A stretch of 64,000 nt of DNA, taken from the NCBI GenBank assembly GCA_026874595.1, contig CM049319.1, positions 15,837,601-15,901,600 on the forward strand. Reading direction: 5' to 3'. The translations under genes were made by a program, and so were the position numbers. The notes under the pieces were generated by a model. That model was not told where the DNA came from, ran no database searches, and saw nothing but the letters and a program-made list of their open reading frames with translations. Positions 34,543 to 48,879 of this stretch are shown in pieces; position 1 is the stretch's first letter, and each line of letters opens with the position of its first letter. Source of the stretch: Sipunculus nudus (lineage: Eukaryota > Annelida > Sipuncula > Golfingiida > Sipunculidae).

Positions 34543-37500
34543 TATGGATCTCTCCATTGGCTTTTTAGTTACTTAGCAACCAACATGCGTTTATAGCTGT
34601 AACTCGCTCATGGCGGGTCAGACCTGGGTGAGTTTAATTTCTGTTATTGATTGGCTGCTTTTATGGAAATAAAATTTTGGAATAAATCACAAAATTATTA
34701 TATCATAATATTTCAGTTAACACTTTCTTTTTTCTAAAGTAAAGAAAAACTTTGAATTCCAAATAGTATTTTTAATGCCAGATGACAACACAAGAGACTC
34801 AATCATGTCATAAACTTGTATGTATTCATGTTATCCTTGCTGAACATGGTGGCTAATTATAATTGTAATTAATGTAATTATAGAACTGTATTTATTATTA
34901 AATCAACATAACAGGATCATCCACCTAACTTGGCAATGATGATTGCAAGAACTTTTTTTGGGTCAGATTTAAGTTATAATCTCTGTTTAGATATTGTTAA
35001 AGGCAAGAGCTTATTTATCAATAACTGATTTCATAAGGTTATTGCATTGTAATATTAGGTTAGGTGGTCCCAGTAATTAATGCAAAGTATTTCATTAAAT
35101 ATAAAATTGGGAATTCTAAAAATTATTTTTACTTGCTTAGTTATATATAGGTATAATTTTTCTATACATAGTAAATATAAGCATTGTAAAATTCTATAGA
35201 CCTGAGTAGTTTATTTTTTTCCCTGATATTATTAGTGATATTGTTCATAATATTGCTGGATATTGCTTGCTTTGGAATACAGCTAAGCTTTAATACTCAT
35301 GAATCATATTTCGGAGTTGTCAGTGATTTATGCTCTTAGCTTAAACTTAAATGAACAACATATAACAGAATTGTTTGAAAAACGCCCCCCTTCCCCGGCC
35401 CCCAGCCTCCCTCAAATGTGTATCACCAAAGAATTTTAAAACTCTGACCTTATTCCCATTGAGGCAAACTTGCTATTAATTATATGGTGGGTGACTCACT
35501 TGAACAGCCACATATCGATGAGTACATGTACAAAACATAATTAACCTCTAAATATAACACGCAGTACGCCATGAAATCTATAAATTATTAATAATACCTT
35601 GAAAAAACCTTGAATACCAAAGAGAAATAGTGGAAGGGCAACAACCTTTTCAGAAGTCTTGTGCTGTGTTCTCAGTCATACCGGCACATGGTTTCTCATT
35701 TTATTATTGAGTGAGGCATGCTTTGACAGCCAGGGTCCAAAACTCATAGTATAACCATTGTTTGTTTGAGTATATATTATACTGATGGTGAAAAATCTTC
35801 AGTTCATCCTACATTTTATTATGTTGATTATGGAAAAATGTGTAGATATCAATTTTTATCCTTCAATTGTGAGTAAACATAATTACTGAAGGAATCCTTA
35901 AATTTTTGTTTATCGGTTAAATTTATTGTCATAATTATAAAACCCGTTTTTGTTCTTGATAACTTTAAATTATATATACCATTACTGAGAATATCTACCA
36001 TTCCATGCTCTTTATTAGTTGTACCAATGCATATATTATACTGTATATATGGTATATATTTATATTTTATAAGTATTAATATTATATTTTAATATTATAA
36101 AATATAATTATAGGGAATCTTCATTATATCATTTTATCATTCTCAAAAAGTTAGATACAATATTAAGACGAAAATCTTGAAGCTTAGTATCCTGGACAGG
36201 CAAAGATGCTCGTCTGTATGTGAGATGCAGATCTTCAAAAAGCCACACTCAAAGCAGCGAATATGACATGGGTATCTTGTCCCATTAAACCTCCATGACA
36301 CCCATGGCGTTTTCCATTTAGATAGGCAGTGTCTTATTGATAGGGATGATACAGGGCGGAGGCCTATCACTCCAGTAATGTGTAAAATGCAGCAGTCACG
36401 GGCATACTTTGCTATCTGTATTTCCCCAGGCTTGTGTTGACCTGTCAGACTGTATCTTATACCCACCCGCTATCTTTGTGTGGGTTGTCATCGTAGTGAA
36501 TTTATCAAAATGTAATGCTTTAACAAATATTAACTCTGATAACTGGTATCTGTGTTTTTCACTTTTTTGTGTGCCATTTCCTGTACATGGGTTCAACTAA
36601 TACTCCTAATCGATGGGTTCTCGGATGTGAAATTTAATGATTTGAATATGAATGCTGCATGTCAGTCAAATACTCGCTTAAATTGAAACCATGTCTAACA
36701 GTATATTTTGCTGCTTTTGTTGATATAGTTATGCTACAATGTGCCTTTGAAGTTGACAAGTCCATTTAAATGCCTTGATATATATATATTCAGGTGGAAT
36801 GCAAATCAATGGCAATATATTCTTTATTTTCTGTAATTTTATATATCATCATAATTTATTATCATTTCATTTTGTTATTCTTTGTTGTAAAATCACTTTT
36901 GAGTATAAGACTTAAAAATTTTGTTTATTACATGTATTTCAACACAAATATGTATTTTTTTTTTATTTTAACCAACAGTGTACTGGGTATATTCCATTTG
37001 GGATTCTTTTTCATTCTTATTTCATTTTAATTATTTTAATTCATCATAATTTACAGAAGTTTATCCACAAACACCTTTCACTGATATCTGCTTTTGACTT
37101 CAGCAGTTATTATTTGTTCACTGTGTCTACTATTATTGTATGTTCCAGGACAGCCACTTCTTGTCCACACATTGGATTTCTGTCTTGCTCTCTTGAAAAC
37201 CCAGTGTGCTTATTTCATGGTCTACCAGTACCTTCTCTGTACCGCCAGTCCTTATATTTCATGCAGTACTTGTCTGTTACCACTGAGAGTAGGAATTCTA
37301 TATATCATTGTTGTTTGTTTTAAAACTAGTTGAACTCTGGTTAAATTCTTAATTTTAACTTTTTAGATTAGAACCTACACATCCCTGTTCATATCAGCAG
37401 TAGTCCATTATTTAACACATTCTTAATTTATCTTTACAGAATAGAACCTGCATGTCCATATTATTAGTAGTCTCGTATTTAACCCAATGTGCCCCTTGAC

Positions 37501-38400
37501 TTGGTTTCTGTGACTTTCCTGAGGGATGCAGATTAGATGCAGATTAGATGCAGTGTACACACAAGTACCTAAGACACACAATGTTTAAAACTCCAGCTTT
37601 GATATTTAACAGCTGAACTTGAAGGGGCTTAATAGTACTCTTAATTTATTTAGGCAAGTGATAGATATTTAACAGCCAAAGTTGGAGAATCTTGATAACA
37701 CCTATTTTCTCTGGAAAGTGATGTCTCATTTCGTCCAATGTCACAGTGATAGTGTACAGGATTGATCAGTCAGATAGCCATCCACCTACTTTGTCAGCTG
37801 GAGTCTATCTATCACCCGGCTGCTCAATTAATTTGCGACTCCGAGAGGGAGTTAGGAACTAACGGTCTGGCCAGACTTGGTTTTTGTCAAGGTTGAACTT
37901 AGATACACTTCAAGAGGAGAATTGTAGCCTGGTGATAGGATTCCCACCCATGTGACAGAGTGACTCATCCAAGGTGATGGCACTAGAAATAGAGAACTGT
38001 GGGAGATGGTTGATTGCATTGAGTAAATAGATGTGCTGGAGTAAATATATGTGCCAGATGTCTCAGAGACTTGTCAATTCAAATTAATATTCTCCCTTCC
38101 TCAACTTATGATTGTTTTCTCCTCTGCCAAATCAATTTATCATTCTTCATGGATTTGGAAATGTTAGTTATAACTGGACCAGCTTCAACCCACTCTGTTG
38201 GTTATGGTTACTCATTAAGATGGAAGAACTAGTTTCTGGATTTAAATTGCGGTAGTCACAGAAAACCCTCAAAGAGCTCTATTTTCTCATAACTTGAGGA
38301 TGGAATTTTGCCCTACTTTTAATTTACTGATGTGCCAAAGGTAGATACAAAAAATAAGACCTACTAGAGTTTTCTTTTCCATTATGTCTCACTTGAACAG
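34543..38400. other. AT-rich non-coding intronic DNA
   Basis: No exon or clear repeat recognised. Opposing frames at 36143-36600 (107 codons on minus) lack any recognised domain. A short repeat of 'gattagatgca' lies at 37529-37551. Confidence 0.5.
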
Positions 38401-38403
38401 ATC

Positions 38404-38750
38404 TTGTATTCCCCTCTCCCTGGCGTAAAAGGATCTTCCTTTTCTTCTCTCTTGCTTTCAGGAACTCTCCTTTCACTACCCTTGCCTGCATGGGTCTTCT
38501 TTTCTCCTGCTTTGCTTACAAGGGTCTTCTTTTCCCCTGTCCCTGTACTATTGGGTTTCTTCCAATCTTCTCTCCTTGGCCTACAGGGGTCTTCATTTCC
38601 CCTTTCCCTGACCTTTTGGGGTCATCCTTTTCCTTTTTTCTTGAGCACCTAAATAGATCTTCTTCCTTTCCTCTCTCCATGGCCTACAAGGATTCTTCTT
38701 CCCCTTCTCAGGCCTACAGGGGTCTTCCTGTCCATCTCTGACCCACAGGG
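38404..38750 (+). repeat. Pyrimidine-rich minisatellite (CCTACAGGGGTCTTC)
   Basis: Variants of 'tggcctacaggggtcttc' followed by 'ttttcccctctccc' repeat at irregular spacing of about 35-60 bp. One strand is almost pure C/T between the words, so long purine tracts lie on the other. The 82-83 codon frames here are repeat artefacts (Leu/Ser/Pro/Phe-rich). Confidence 0.8.
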
Positions 38751-41700
38751 CTGTTTGCTTTTTATTGATGCCATATCTGCATCTGCTGTCCCATTTTGTG
38801 TATGAATAGACATTTCTTTTGATTCCTTCATTTTTGGGGCACAAGATTTTGATTTACCTAAATTTCAAAACATAGAAGGGTTGCGACACAGGAGTTCTGG
38901 CCATGGACATGTCAGCCATGGTTTCCCTTACTATCAGCGAATCGGCAGACTGTTCAAGGGAAAGTGGTCTATTCAGAAAACTTAAGATGGTTTCTTAAAA
39001 AAAGAATAGGGCGATAAGTTGTTATAGCTGACCTCAGAGATGTGGCAATTTTCATGTTTTATTGAAAGCCAATGGTTCTTCTTTCAATTTCAAGCATTGG
39101 ATCATCAAAGACAACCATCAGTTACAGAAAGAACATGCTATAAAAGCAAAATCACCATGATCCCAGAACTTTATATTCAACAGAACCCAATATTTATCTT
39201 GAGATTATTTAAAAAAAAAATAGTTTTAGGCGAGATTTAATCAGCAAAATATGGAAGACACATAATTAAAAAGTTATTGACAATGATTTTCCAGTTTTAC
39301 AGGTAATGGAATATATAGCAGATTCAATTATTAATTATTTATTGGTTTGTCCAAACAGAGGATTGATTATAAATAATGAACTGACTCCCAACACTAGCTG
39401 ATCTCAGTGGATTCATTTCAAATTTACATTTTTTACCAGCACGTTCAGATTTCTTAATTAGGTTTTAGATATTACAGGAATCCCACAGGAAGTTCAGGTG
39501 TCTGCTTTTATTTGTTAAAACCCTTGAAAAGTTTCTGTGGGTTTTGACATTCCAAGTTTAAAACATGAAGAGTTCATTAAGAGTAAAACATGACGCCTCC
39601 CAGCTGTTTTCAGGCTCATAATTAAAACAAGCCAGATGTGACCAAGTCTTGTAGCTGTGTGGTGGGATCCTTGTTTATGACAGGCAAGAACTATTGCTTA
39701 TGTTGTCACCATTACTGGTGCTGATCAGTTTTAAACTAGATTTCCTTATTACAACCCAGCTGAATGTTAATAAGAACCTTGAATAAAATATCATTGGCAC
39801 TGTTTAGACTATTGATTGGAAGGTGGGGCTTTGGAGCTGACGGTCTTGTTCGATTCATCCTAGTGTCTTAAATGTGGCCTTTGTCATCGTTAGGGCCCTG
39901 TATAATTAGTCAGGTCAAGTAGATGCTAATCTATACACCAGTGAAGATATGTTATAATTTGGAATTGCACTCGGTAACACATACACCTTTGCCATAAGAA
40001 GTACAGTCGTATTGGATCTTCATCCGAACCTACACCAGAATTTAATGGTTCATGTTCGATCCCTCCATAAAGTTTTATATAAAATTGATGCAGAAAAGTT
40101 TGTGTATTCATGTTGTGAGGTAAACAACATACACAAGTGAAAACATAACCTCCTTGTCAGAGGTAAACATGCTCTGATCACTTGGACACAAATATGTGGT
40201 TTTTCATTAAAAACAGCCAAGTGTCTTTGAGTGGTCATTGTTTTCGGTTCTACTTAACTTTTCTTGGTATCAGGATGTGGTAGCAAGTAGTGGTAGGAAT
40301 CGGTAATTAATAGATTATTATATGTACCAACTTTATTACTGTGAAATATGCTGTATAGCATTACAAATAAAAGCTCAGTCTTAACTGGAACATCCCCCTG
40401 AAAGGTCAAGGTAATGCCTGGGTTGTTGCCACTTAATTGTTGTACAAGGTTAAGTTTTAATGCTGTTCCCTGTTTTGTGCCCCGTCTTTCTTATATCTCT
40501 GTCAGAATAAGAATATTTTATTAGGTTATTGGGATAATATGAATTCTTTGGATGTGCATACATAATTGTTTGTAATAGACTATGCAGTCATGCAATTGAT
40601 TTAATCGATTATTAAAGAAAACGACCAATCGTCGATATAATCGATTAATTGGCACACCACTTGTAGTTAGAGATGAAACTGTTAATGTCGGCACTTTCTT
40701 TGCTACACTGTTCAGAGCCGGTCACATGACGGACTGTTGCCTGTGTCCTGTCCCTGTTTAACCTTTTCAATACAGCATGGGTAGAGTGTACACATGAAAG
40801 CATTATGATGAATAAGTAATGACAGGCTAATGGTATAATGCATAAACATTGTTGCAGTAACCCTGTCATTGTGTCCCTTACTCAGGACTGCTGAGAATAA
40901 TTAAAGTAACATAGAGTCCTGCTGACATTGTCAACAAGTGTCACAATGGTTGAGATCCATACAAAGTAATTAAGTGGAAGAGGTAATTGGTACAAGAGTA
41001 ATAGATTGGTCCCATCAACGGTATGTTAATGAGGTGTTTTGGAGCAGAGCTGGGTGCTTATATAACGTGCATACACTGTTTTGGGAATCCCTCATATTAG
41101 CAGCTCCTTGCTGCAGTGAAATGTCTATTGAATTGTGGATGGAACGCAGAGACTGTACTGAACATGAAGCTGCAATATTCCAGCCTAGACAGACAAAGAC
41201 ATAATACGCTAATTCAGCACTGTTTGAGGTGGCCCTGACTTGCTTTTATCTTTGGTTATTTTAAGCAGAAACTGCTGGCATTTATTGGACCTTGTTCAGG
41301 GCTTAACATTAACAGGAAAGTAACACTTGCCTAAGGGGCTGTCAAAAGCCCAGAGCGATAATAGTAGGTTCCCACGGTTAAGAATCCTTGAAAAGATTTC
41401 ATTTGTTTTCATGGCCTTGAAAGCTAATTTTGAGAATTTCCATGAAAACCCTTTGAAATTCACTTTAATGTCTGGCATTTGCAGACCAACCTTTAACTAC
41501 TATTTCATAATGATGACTGATGCATGAAAATGGAAAATAAAAAATGATTAGAATGAGATGATGGAGGGAAAATAAAAAGCAGCCATGTTAAAAATCTAAA
41601 ATTCAAATTTATGTCCTTGAAAAAAAAAAAAAAAAAAAACTTGAAATCTTAAGAAAGTTTACCTGCTAGTCATTGTGGCCCAAGTACCCTTTAAAAATGT

Positions 41701-42827
41701 GTTTGTGACTCAGCGTGTATTTTACTGTAGGTTCTAGGTGTATTTTGGATAATTGATGAGCAAATAGTGAAGTATATGGGTTGATAGGATTTTAATCAGA
41801 TCAGACCTTTTGTTAACTATCAAATCATAACAGTCTCAGTTTATTTGCAATAATATCACTGGTTTGCCTTAAACTTGATTGCCAGCTGGATGAATTCCAA
41901 CAAAAAATATTCAATAATTTGAACCAGTGTTAATATAATTAATGTTGAACCCTGTTGTTGTTTGATTGGCTAATCTGCTGGCTGCACCTAACTATAATAA
42001 AAAATACAACTACTGATGTTTTCAAAAGATGACACGTGCCAAGTAATGAGAACTCGCGTTATTGTCCTTTCCAAACTAATCAAAATCTGTTTAACTGTCT
42101 CTGAAGCTTTTAGTTTGACAGTTCATTTATGATAGTTACACACGTAGAGGGTCAGGGAGGGATAGTTGGCGTGTTTCACTAGAGATTGTAAATATGCTGA
42201 CAGCTGCAGGTCCTTGTGTAACCATAATTAAATAATGCAAGGGAAATACAAACTAAGAATTTTTTTAGATCTCTGGTTTGCTGATATAAAAAACACATTA
42301 GTAGTATATTTTCTGCTCTACCTTTTCAGTTATGAATAGCATACGACAGCACATACCCAATATTAATATTAAATTCAAAACTCTATATATTACAAGTACA
42401 CACACATCCATATATTATCAGTGTACTTAAAAAAAGTGAAAGTTGCGATTATAGTTGCATTTATGGGTATTCACGTTCATGATAGCACCACTAACACATA
42501 CACAATAAAATATATAAACTGCAAGAGTACTTAGAAATGCATTTAAGAAGATGTGTCATTTTTGCAATACTTATGTATGTCTAAGAATAACACCTGATTA
42601 AGTAAGATTAATATTATTCTTAATAAAATTTTTTTGTCCTTAAATTTTGCTATGAAATTATTATGACAAAATTCTTCAAATAATAGACATGAATGTTAGG
42701 TTAATTTTCCACTTTATACATGTATTCAGTTTATTCTCTTCAACATTTCCATATATGGCATCATTATCTTGTATGGCTTCTTCACCTTATTTAGTATTAT
42801 TTACTTAGTTTGGTGCTTTATTTTCAG
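38750..42827. other. Intronic DNA with one repeat fragment
   Basis: Around 40105-40185 'gtgttcattgtgagg..aaca' and 'cataacctccttgtcagagg' resemble the end of repeats A/B. A poly-A run is at 41620-41639. No exon recognised before the acceptor at 42826-42827. Confidence 0.5.
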
Positions 42828-42929
42828 GAATTTGCCAGCCTGACCAAGGAGCTGAATCAGATCAGAGAACAGTTGATGGAAAGAGAAGAAGAGATCTCAG
42901 AACTGAAAGCTGAACGCAATAATACTAGG
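42828..42929 (+). CDS. PPFIA: Liprin-alpha coding exon (N-terminal coiled coil)
   Basis: This 34-codon exon has acceptor TTTTCAG at 42821-42827 and donor AGG|GTAAGT at 42929/42930, with phase 0 at both ends. It encodes [15 protein letters not shown], then a stretch ending ERNNTR. That is the highly conserved segment following the first coding exon in liprin-alphas; Drosophila and vertebrate proteins have EFA.LTKEL...[15 protein letters not shown] at the same place. Heptad-spaced leucines and many Glu/Lys fit a coiled coil. Liprin-alpha is a cytoplasmic scaffold at presynaptic active zones that binds LAR-type receptor phosphatases, RIM, ELKS and kinesin-3; the N-terminal coiled coil mediates self-association and several of these contacts. 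Confidence 0.95.
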
Positions 42930-42935
42930 GTAAGT

Positions 42936-45700
42936 AACTCTTAAAATCAACAGCATGGATCATTTATCTTTGAGTGTCACAAATATTTTGTTAAAATAAG
43001 TTTAAAAAAATATCTTTGTAAATATAGATTATTTAGCCATTTATCACTGAAATTATTCAGCCAATCATGACTGTTGATATTGGCAAGAAAACTCAAGAAG
43101 AAAATAATCTACAGATTTATATTAAGCCCAATATGAACCAATATTAGTGGTATGTCCATAGATTTGTTTAGCACATATATTAATTTTTAATTCAGGACCA
43201 AAAAATCTTCACATGGGACTGGGGGTGGGGCTGAATATTTGAATTTATGTCCCAGGCAAAAGCAAATACTGTGGACAAAATGTTTGTTAGGTGTTATTTA
43301 TGGATGCTTCAACACTGCATTCATTCAGGAACTCCTTCTGGGTAACTTCTGCTCGCTGTTGCATGGTGTGCTGGGTTTCACGTCCAGGTGATTTGGCTCA
43401 GGGCCAAGAATGGTCAGACCAGTTCCACATTAAACGCACAACTAAATTGGCTCTATTCCAGCTGCCTGGTGGTGGAACCCATCAAACCATGCAATAGCTA
43501 GTAGGTTATGTGGGAAAAGGAATAGAATGATTTGCAGCTTAAAACCACCATGTTAAGGAGTGTAGGTGTCATGACATAGACTACATACAACATACAAAGA
43601 CTAAGAATCAATCCCCCCCCCCCCAAAAAAAAAAAAAATACTGGAATTCATATAGACATGTTCATATAACCAGTTTGAATCATGGGGTAATATCTTATTT
43701 GAGGACAAAGTTGTTTTGAATCCTAAAGATATCTGTGAAGCTTGAATGAATGAGTCTATATGGATTCATACTTATACATTATTCCTTTTACAGTATCAAT
43801 TAACAGTCATTTTCTTATTAAAATATTCTGCAGAGGATCCTTTTATGATTTCTGAAATCTCTAAATTACCTCATAAGATCCTTAAATGTAAAACTTGGCC
43901 AGTCTGAACAGATGCCGCAGGTAACTCTTTCAAACATGGACAATCAATTCTTGAATTTTTTGTTATTTTGTAAAAAAATGTATATATGACTCATTGTTGA
44001 TCATGTTATAGTTCAGTGGCTGCATCATAGTCATTAGTTAAAAATTACTCCCTAAAAGGCAAACAGAATTTTGCTTCAATGACTCAATCTTCAGATTGGT
44101 TTCGGTTCACTGCAAGCACCAGGAAAAAAAGAGTGAAAATACATACCAAAGGGCGCCAGTGAGCAAACAAGATTTAACTGGCAAAATGGCTGTTTTATTT
44201 TCACAAATACCTCAAATTTCAGTTTCTTTCTGTGTGCACCAAATGACTGCACCGAATACCTTTGATCTTTATGAGTATTGACCAGACTTCAGTAACGAGG
44301 GACTGGCTGGCAGTTGGGTGCCTGTGCAGCTGTGAAGAAAGTACGGAGGCCAGTGGCTGCTGTTTGTGTCGCAGATTTGCTAGATCAAAGCAAATGGTCC
44401 AGATCAACGTTGGTCGTTATGATAAATTTGCCAGGATGCCCAAATATCAGTGTGAGCTGGAGCGTTAATTAAACCCAGTTTTGGTTGTAAATTGACTTGA
44501 AATCGTCATCTTTCCTGGATTTTCCCCCTTTGCAGATTTGAGATTAACATGGATTAAATCTAACGAGCTCTGTAATGGTCTACGCAGTGATAGGTTACTG
44601 TCTTGTTTGTCCTTCATCCGTCCTTTTGAAGTCTAGTTCCAATGTAAGTGCTTGATCTTCTGATGACAGACCTTTTGTGAAAGATATGTATTTGACATTA
44701 TACTTAAACCTTTTATCAAGTCATAGCGTTATTCATCAAAAGGATCAAATATACATAAGACACATTATATGACTGGAAACTGTTGTTTACTTTTCGGGAA
44801 TTCAACTATTTTGTTAATTAACAGAAAAAAAAACTTGATAAAAAGTACTGTAAAATTCAAAAGAGAAGTCTCATTCTTAGTAGAAGTCACACCCTGACTT
44901 TTGGCTTATGACAAGCATATAGATAATTCAAGTTTCAGGTAACATTTTCTCCTTCATAGAAAATAAAACTGTATACAATATAACAAAATGAGTTTGTACA
45001 AAGCCTCTTTTGAGCATTTAACAACTGAATTCTGATTATAATGTCTCTTTACTCACAATTCTCGGAGACAAAAGTTAACACTCCAGTAAATCCTGTCCAT
45101 GTGTGTGGAGATCATGTCTTTGATTGGTAACTGATTTGAAAGTACTAAATCACCACTGTTCATTTGACTAAAATTACGAAGCCAATATATAAAAATTAGA
45201 CAATGGAAGAGTTGGCATACAGCCAACCAAAGCTAGCCAAACCATTGACTAGTTTTGATTCAGAAGTGGGTTCACTTAGTTGAATAAGTGGTTTAGTTCA
45301 TGTATTAACCCTGTCATTATATTCTCTGTAACCAGTGGGTGGTTGTTTAAAGCATAACGTCATGGTTACATGAATAATTCATCTAGTTTTGTATGAAGGT
45401 GGATTCTGTATGTGGAAACATGAAAGAATGTCATGAACATGCATGCAACAGTACCATTGTCTTTTTAATTTATTTTAAAAAATACATGATTTAAGGGTAT
45501 TCAGCCTTTAAAGTGACATTTTCCAATCTAAGGGTGCTCCCAAGATATTAATATTTTAAATATTTTTGTGTGTATACAAAAATTTTTTCTGTCTGTGCTT
45601 TGATGTATGTTATGAGTCATGTCAAGAAGGCCAAATAATGCCATAGTATTGTTAACATACTATAATCTCCCAAATCATTTGGTAAACAGTCATCTGTAAA
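42936..45700. other. PPFIA: Intron segment without recognised features
   Basis: C12A14 homopolymer junction at 43613-43638. Overlapping plus and minus frames at 44096-44468 (61-68 codons) have no recognised similarity. Confidence 0.5.
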
Positions 45701-45702
45701 AG

Positions 45703-45874
45703 TTAGTAAAATTCTCAACTCAAGGACTTACATTGTACGTAGCTGTAGCTTTCGACCATATCACACGGTCATCATCAGCAGACTGGCGTGCTTGACAACG
45801 ACTCAGGTGATACAGTTGAAAGCTACAGCTACATACAATATACCAGTAAATCCCTGAGTTGAGAATTTTACTTA
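45703..45874. mobile_element. 172-bp foldback (hairpin) element
   Basis: The arms 45703-45755 and 45815-45874 are inverted copies with few mismatches: the left starts AGTAAAATTCTCAACTCA, the right ends TGAGTTGAGAATTTTACT. The inner parts AGCTGTAGCTTTCGAC and GTTGAAAGCTACAGCT also pair. The loop of about 59 bases contains 'ggtcatcatcagc'. The shape fits a foldback MITE. The 62-codon frame on the minus strand here is a by-product. Confidence 0.8.
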
Positions 45875-45879
45875 CCATT

Positions 45880-48766
45880 ATGAAATCTCCAAGGACATGA
45901 TCTAACATACACAGTTAAGAGTCATCTGTATTTCATGAATGTATCCTAACTGAAAAATGTTAAGATAGTTTAGTCAGATTGAAAAAAAATTAAATAAAAT
46001 TAATTGAGATTAAATAAAACCCACAGCCCCCTCCCCAACGCTCCCTTCTCAGCCAGCTTTTTTTCACAGCTTCCTTGTCATCATCTTCCTCGGCAGAGTG
46101 GAAGATGTAGGGATCAGCTCCATCCTTTTTTTACTGTCTATCTTATGATCTGTCAGCAAACTATTCAATATGAGAAGCTATTCAAATCCACTTCTAAAAA
46201 AAAAAAAAAAAAAAGGTGTATTTTGTGTATCTCCCCAGTGGATCAACTAGATTCTCATAGAATTGATATTTCAATTAATTTTAATGAATTTATTAAGTGT
46301 AAATTTGCTACATTTTATATTCTGTTAAAACCAACGTAAACATTTCTCATAACTATGTGAAGGATTTAGACCTCTGGACAACATTTACTTATTTCATATT
46401 CTTATTGTTGGTGTCGAAATAACGTTAAGGACTAAACAAGACCATTAACAGTTAAGATTGGCAAATTTTTCTACACATTAAGATTTCTTTACATTTATTA
46501 TTGGTACAGGAATAATCAACATGTTATTTATTGTGGGTCTCACCTTGATTTTCATCCAGGTAATGACAGGTACACTAGAAATGTGGGACAAATTACAGGA
46601 ATCACTCTCAGCTGGAGAGTCAGTGCTTGTATTTGGTTAATTACAGATAAGGACGTCCACTGCATGTTGGCGGCTGCTTTTCTGATTAAAAAAGTTGACA
46701 TTTCAGATAACTCATTGATAAACACAGTTTATCACTGCCAACAGTCTTAACTTGCTTCATACTTATTCCTTATCTTTTAGTTTTATTTTTAATTTGCAAC
46801 AGCAATTTGCACAGATAAAGATAAAAAAATTGTAGTCAAATGACTATTTTGTTTTCTCTTAATAAATGCTCTCAGATAAATTCATTGTATATGTTTCATT
46901 CTATATGTTCTTTTTCCACTTTTCTGTCTAAATACAGATTGTACTCTTCAAATTGATGGAAGTATAAAGCTATCGGTTATCAGCTGATTTATTAGCCTTG
47001 CCTTTTCACAATTTTACCAAACAATAGCTCATTAGCTGGATTAGTTTTCCCAAGTCAGTCTCCTCTTGCAGATGATAATTTTATTTGTTGAATTACCCGA
47101 GAAAGAGAAATCATTTAATTTGAACAGTTTTAAACAATCCTTCAAGCTCCAAAAATTCTTCAAGTCCCCAAATAATTTCTAGATCCAACTAACTAAATAC
47201 TGATAATGATATGAAATTTGGTTTTAAATAAATGTTCATATATTTATATTTGGCAGGAACCATATTTTTTAATCTGATAAATGAAAAAGTCCACATAAAG
47301 TTTACATGCTGCAATGAAAATTTAAGTGCACACACTGCTGAAATTGTATGTATCAGAAGCAATATAAATATCCACTGGTAACTGCACTCCTATGCTGTAT
47401 GTAGTCTACTAGACTCTGTTCAGACTAAGTATACATCAAGGAATATTTAGTCTTTGTCCAGGATATTTAATTAATTGAATCTGTTATAAAAAGCAGGCTT
47501 TGGGAATATGTGAAAATTGCACAGTCGCTTAGACAGGGTCTGTTCTGGGAATGAAAATGCCATGAAAATTCCATGATAAGTAAACCAAAGATGTATACGG
47601 CAGTAACAGGTAGATGCTTTGTATCCAGTATTAATATTTATTTTTAAGTAGGCTAATATTAGAGATTCTGATCTACATTACCTTCATTTGAAGGCTATAA
47701 ACAAGGAAGTGCTGGGGGAGAGGTGCGCATCAAAAATAAAAAATGATTTTGAGACTTTGCTAAAGGTGTTCCGGAGAGATGGCAGGGATATTGCAGAGAA
47801 ATGTCTGCAAGGATCTCAGCTTATGGTCCTTAAGCCGTCTCTGTGAAGCTGCAGTTATAGATTTGATTCTATCATAGCAGAAAGCATTTTGTCTTACAAA
47901 CGATGGCCCATTTCTTTATATGAATCATGGTAAATTGTCATATAGCCAGAAAATATTGTTTTCATGAGTAAATAAAAAATATTTGGGGCCGAGAAGGATA
48001 TTTGCTTCTTTGGATCTGCTAAATTGCTATTCAGTAAAATTGATCATTTTCATAACTGATTTAGGTTTGTGGAGCTAGGTAAGAAAATATGTTATATATA
48101 CTTATGATATCTTTCCAATAAAGTGTTTTATTTACCACAGTAAGAACAGCTGAAAATAAAAGTCTGCCTTAATATATATAAAATGAAAATAAAAAGGATT
48201 AACTTGACATAAGAGACAAAATTAATTCTTTGCAAAAATAACACCTACAGTAAGAGAGAAAGATTAGTATATATATATATTATATTTCTTGTCTGATCCT
48301 GAGGAAGTGAATCTTTGAAAAAAAACATGTTTAGATATTTTTTATCTTTGTCCACATGCTTTTTAAAAGGGATCTTGCCAAGAAATTTATTTTGGTGGTC
48401 TGTATTTCATATTTCTTTACTTTGCGTTGTGGCATACATACAATAGTTATAAATGGGTGATGTAATTTTATGATTTCTCATACACCAAACCCGATGACTT
48501 TATCAAGTGCACATCATATCAGTGCTGTCTTTCATGTAAGGAAAAGAATCTGATTATTTTTGCATATTTACCAAATGTTGAAGATGCACAGGTGATTTTA
48601 TAAGCACATTACTAGTAATCCTTTTCAAGAAGAAATAATTTCTGTATAGTTCTATTAAAGTATTTGACAAATTTTGACCCTTCATGAATATTTTTGTTGT
48701 CAGATCAAATGGTGTTATAATACAGAATTTAAAAGTTGAAAGACTGTGTAAGCTCGGAAGTATCAT
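45880..48766. other. PPFIA: Intron segment without recognised features
   Basis: AT-rich; a poly-A run at 46195-46213 and an (AT)n tract near 48272-48283. No repeat family recognised. Confidence 0.5.
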
Positions 48767-48879
48767 AAATGATTATCATTTTTAGCTCAGCTGACTATAA
48801 GTCATCTGAGCTATAGTCGTGGTCCATTGTCCGTCGTCCGTCCGTCTGTCCGTCCGTCCGTCCGTAGATGTGGCACGTT

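Larger units (their letters stand above)
23614..42827 (+). other. PPFIA: 19.2-kb intron (if 23485 exon joins 42828 exon)
   Basis: The intron would start GTAAGA and end TTATTTTCAG, both good splice consensus, with a pyrimidine-rich tract before the acceptor. It contains the tandem repeat at 23717, the inverted-repeat element at 26285, the composite mobile element at 27248, and several dispersed repeats and minisatellites. No other exon was recognised in it. If the 23485 exon is not part of this gene, this is simply part of a longer intron. Confidence 0.5.

Noticed and set aside
38404-38844. Leucine/serine/phenylalanine-rich proteins of 82-83 codons
   Set aside because: Pyrimidine-rich minisatellite gives open low-complexity frames in several phases and on both strands.
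1-42827. Canonical first coding exon of liprin-alpha (MMCEVMPTINE...LPQ)
   Set aside because: I looked for segments encoding RDRLLDTLRE or QRQLN..LPQ before a phase-0 donor and found none; it probably lies upstream of the window. A translated search would settle this.
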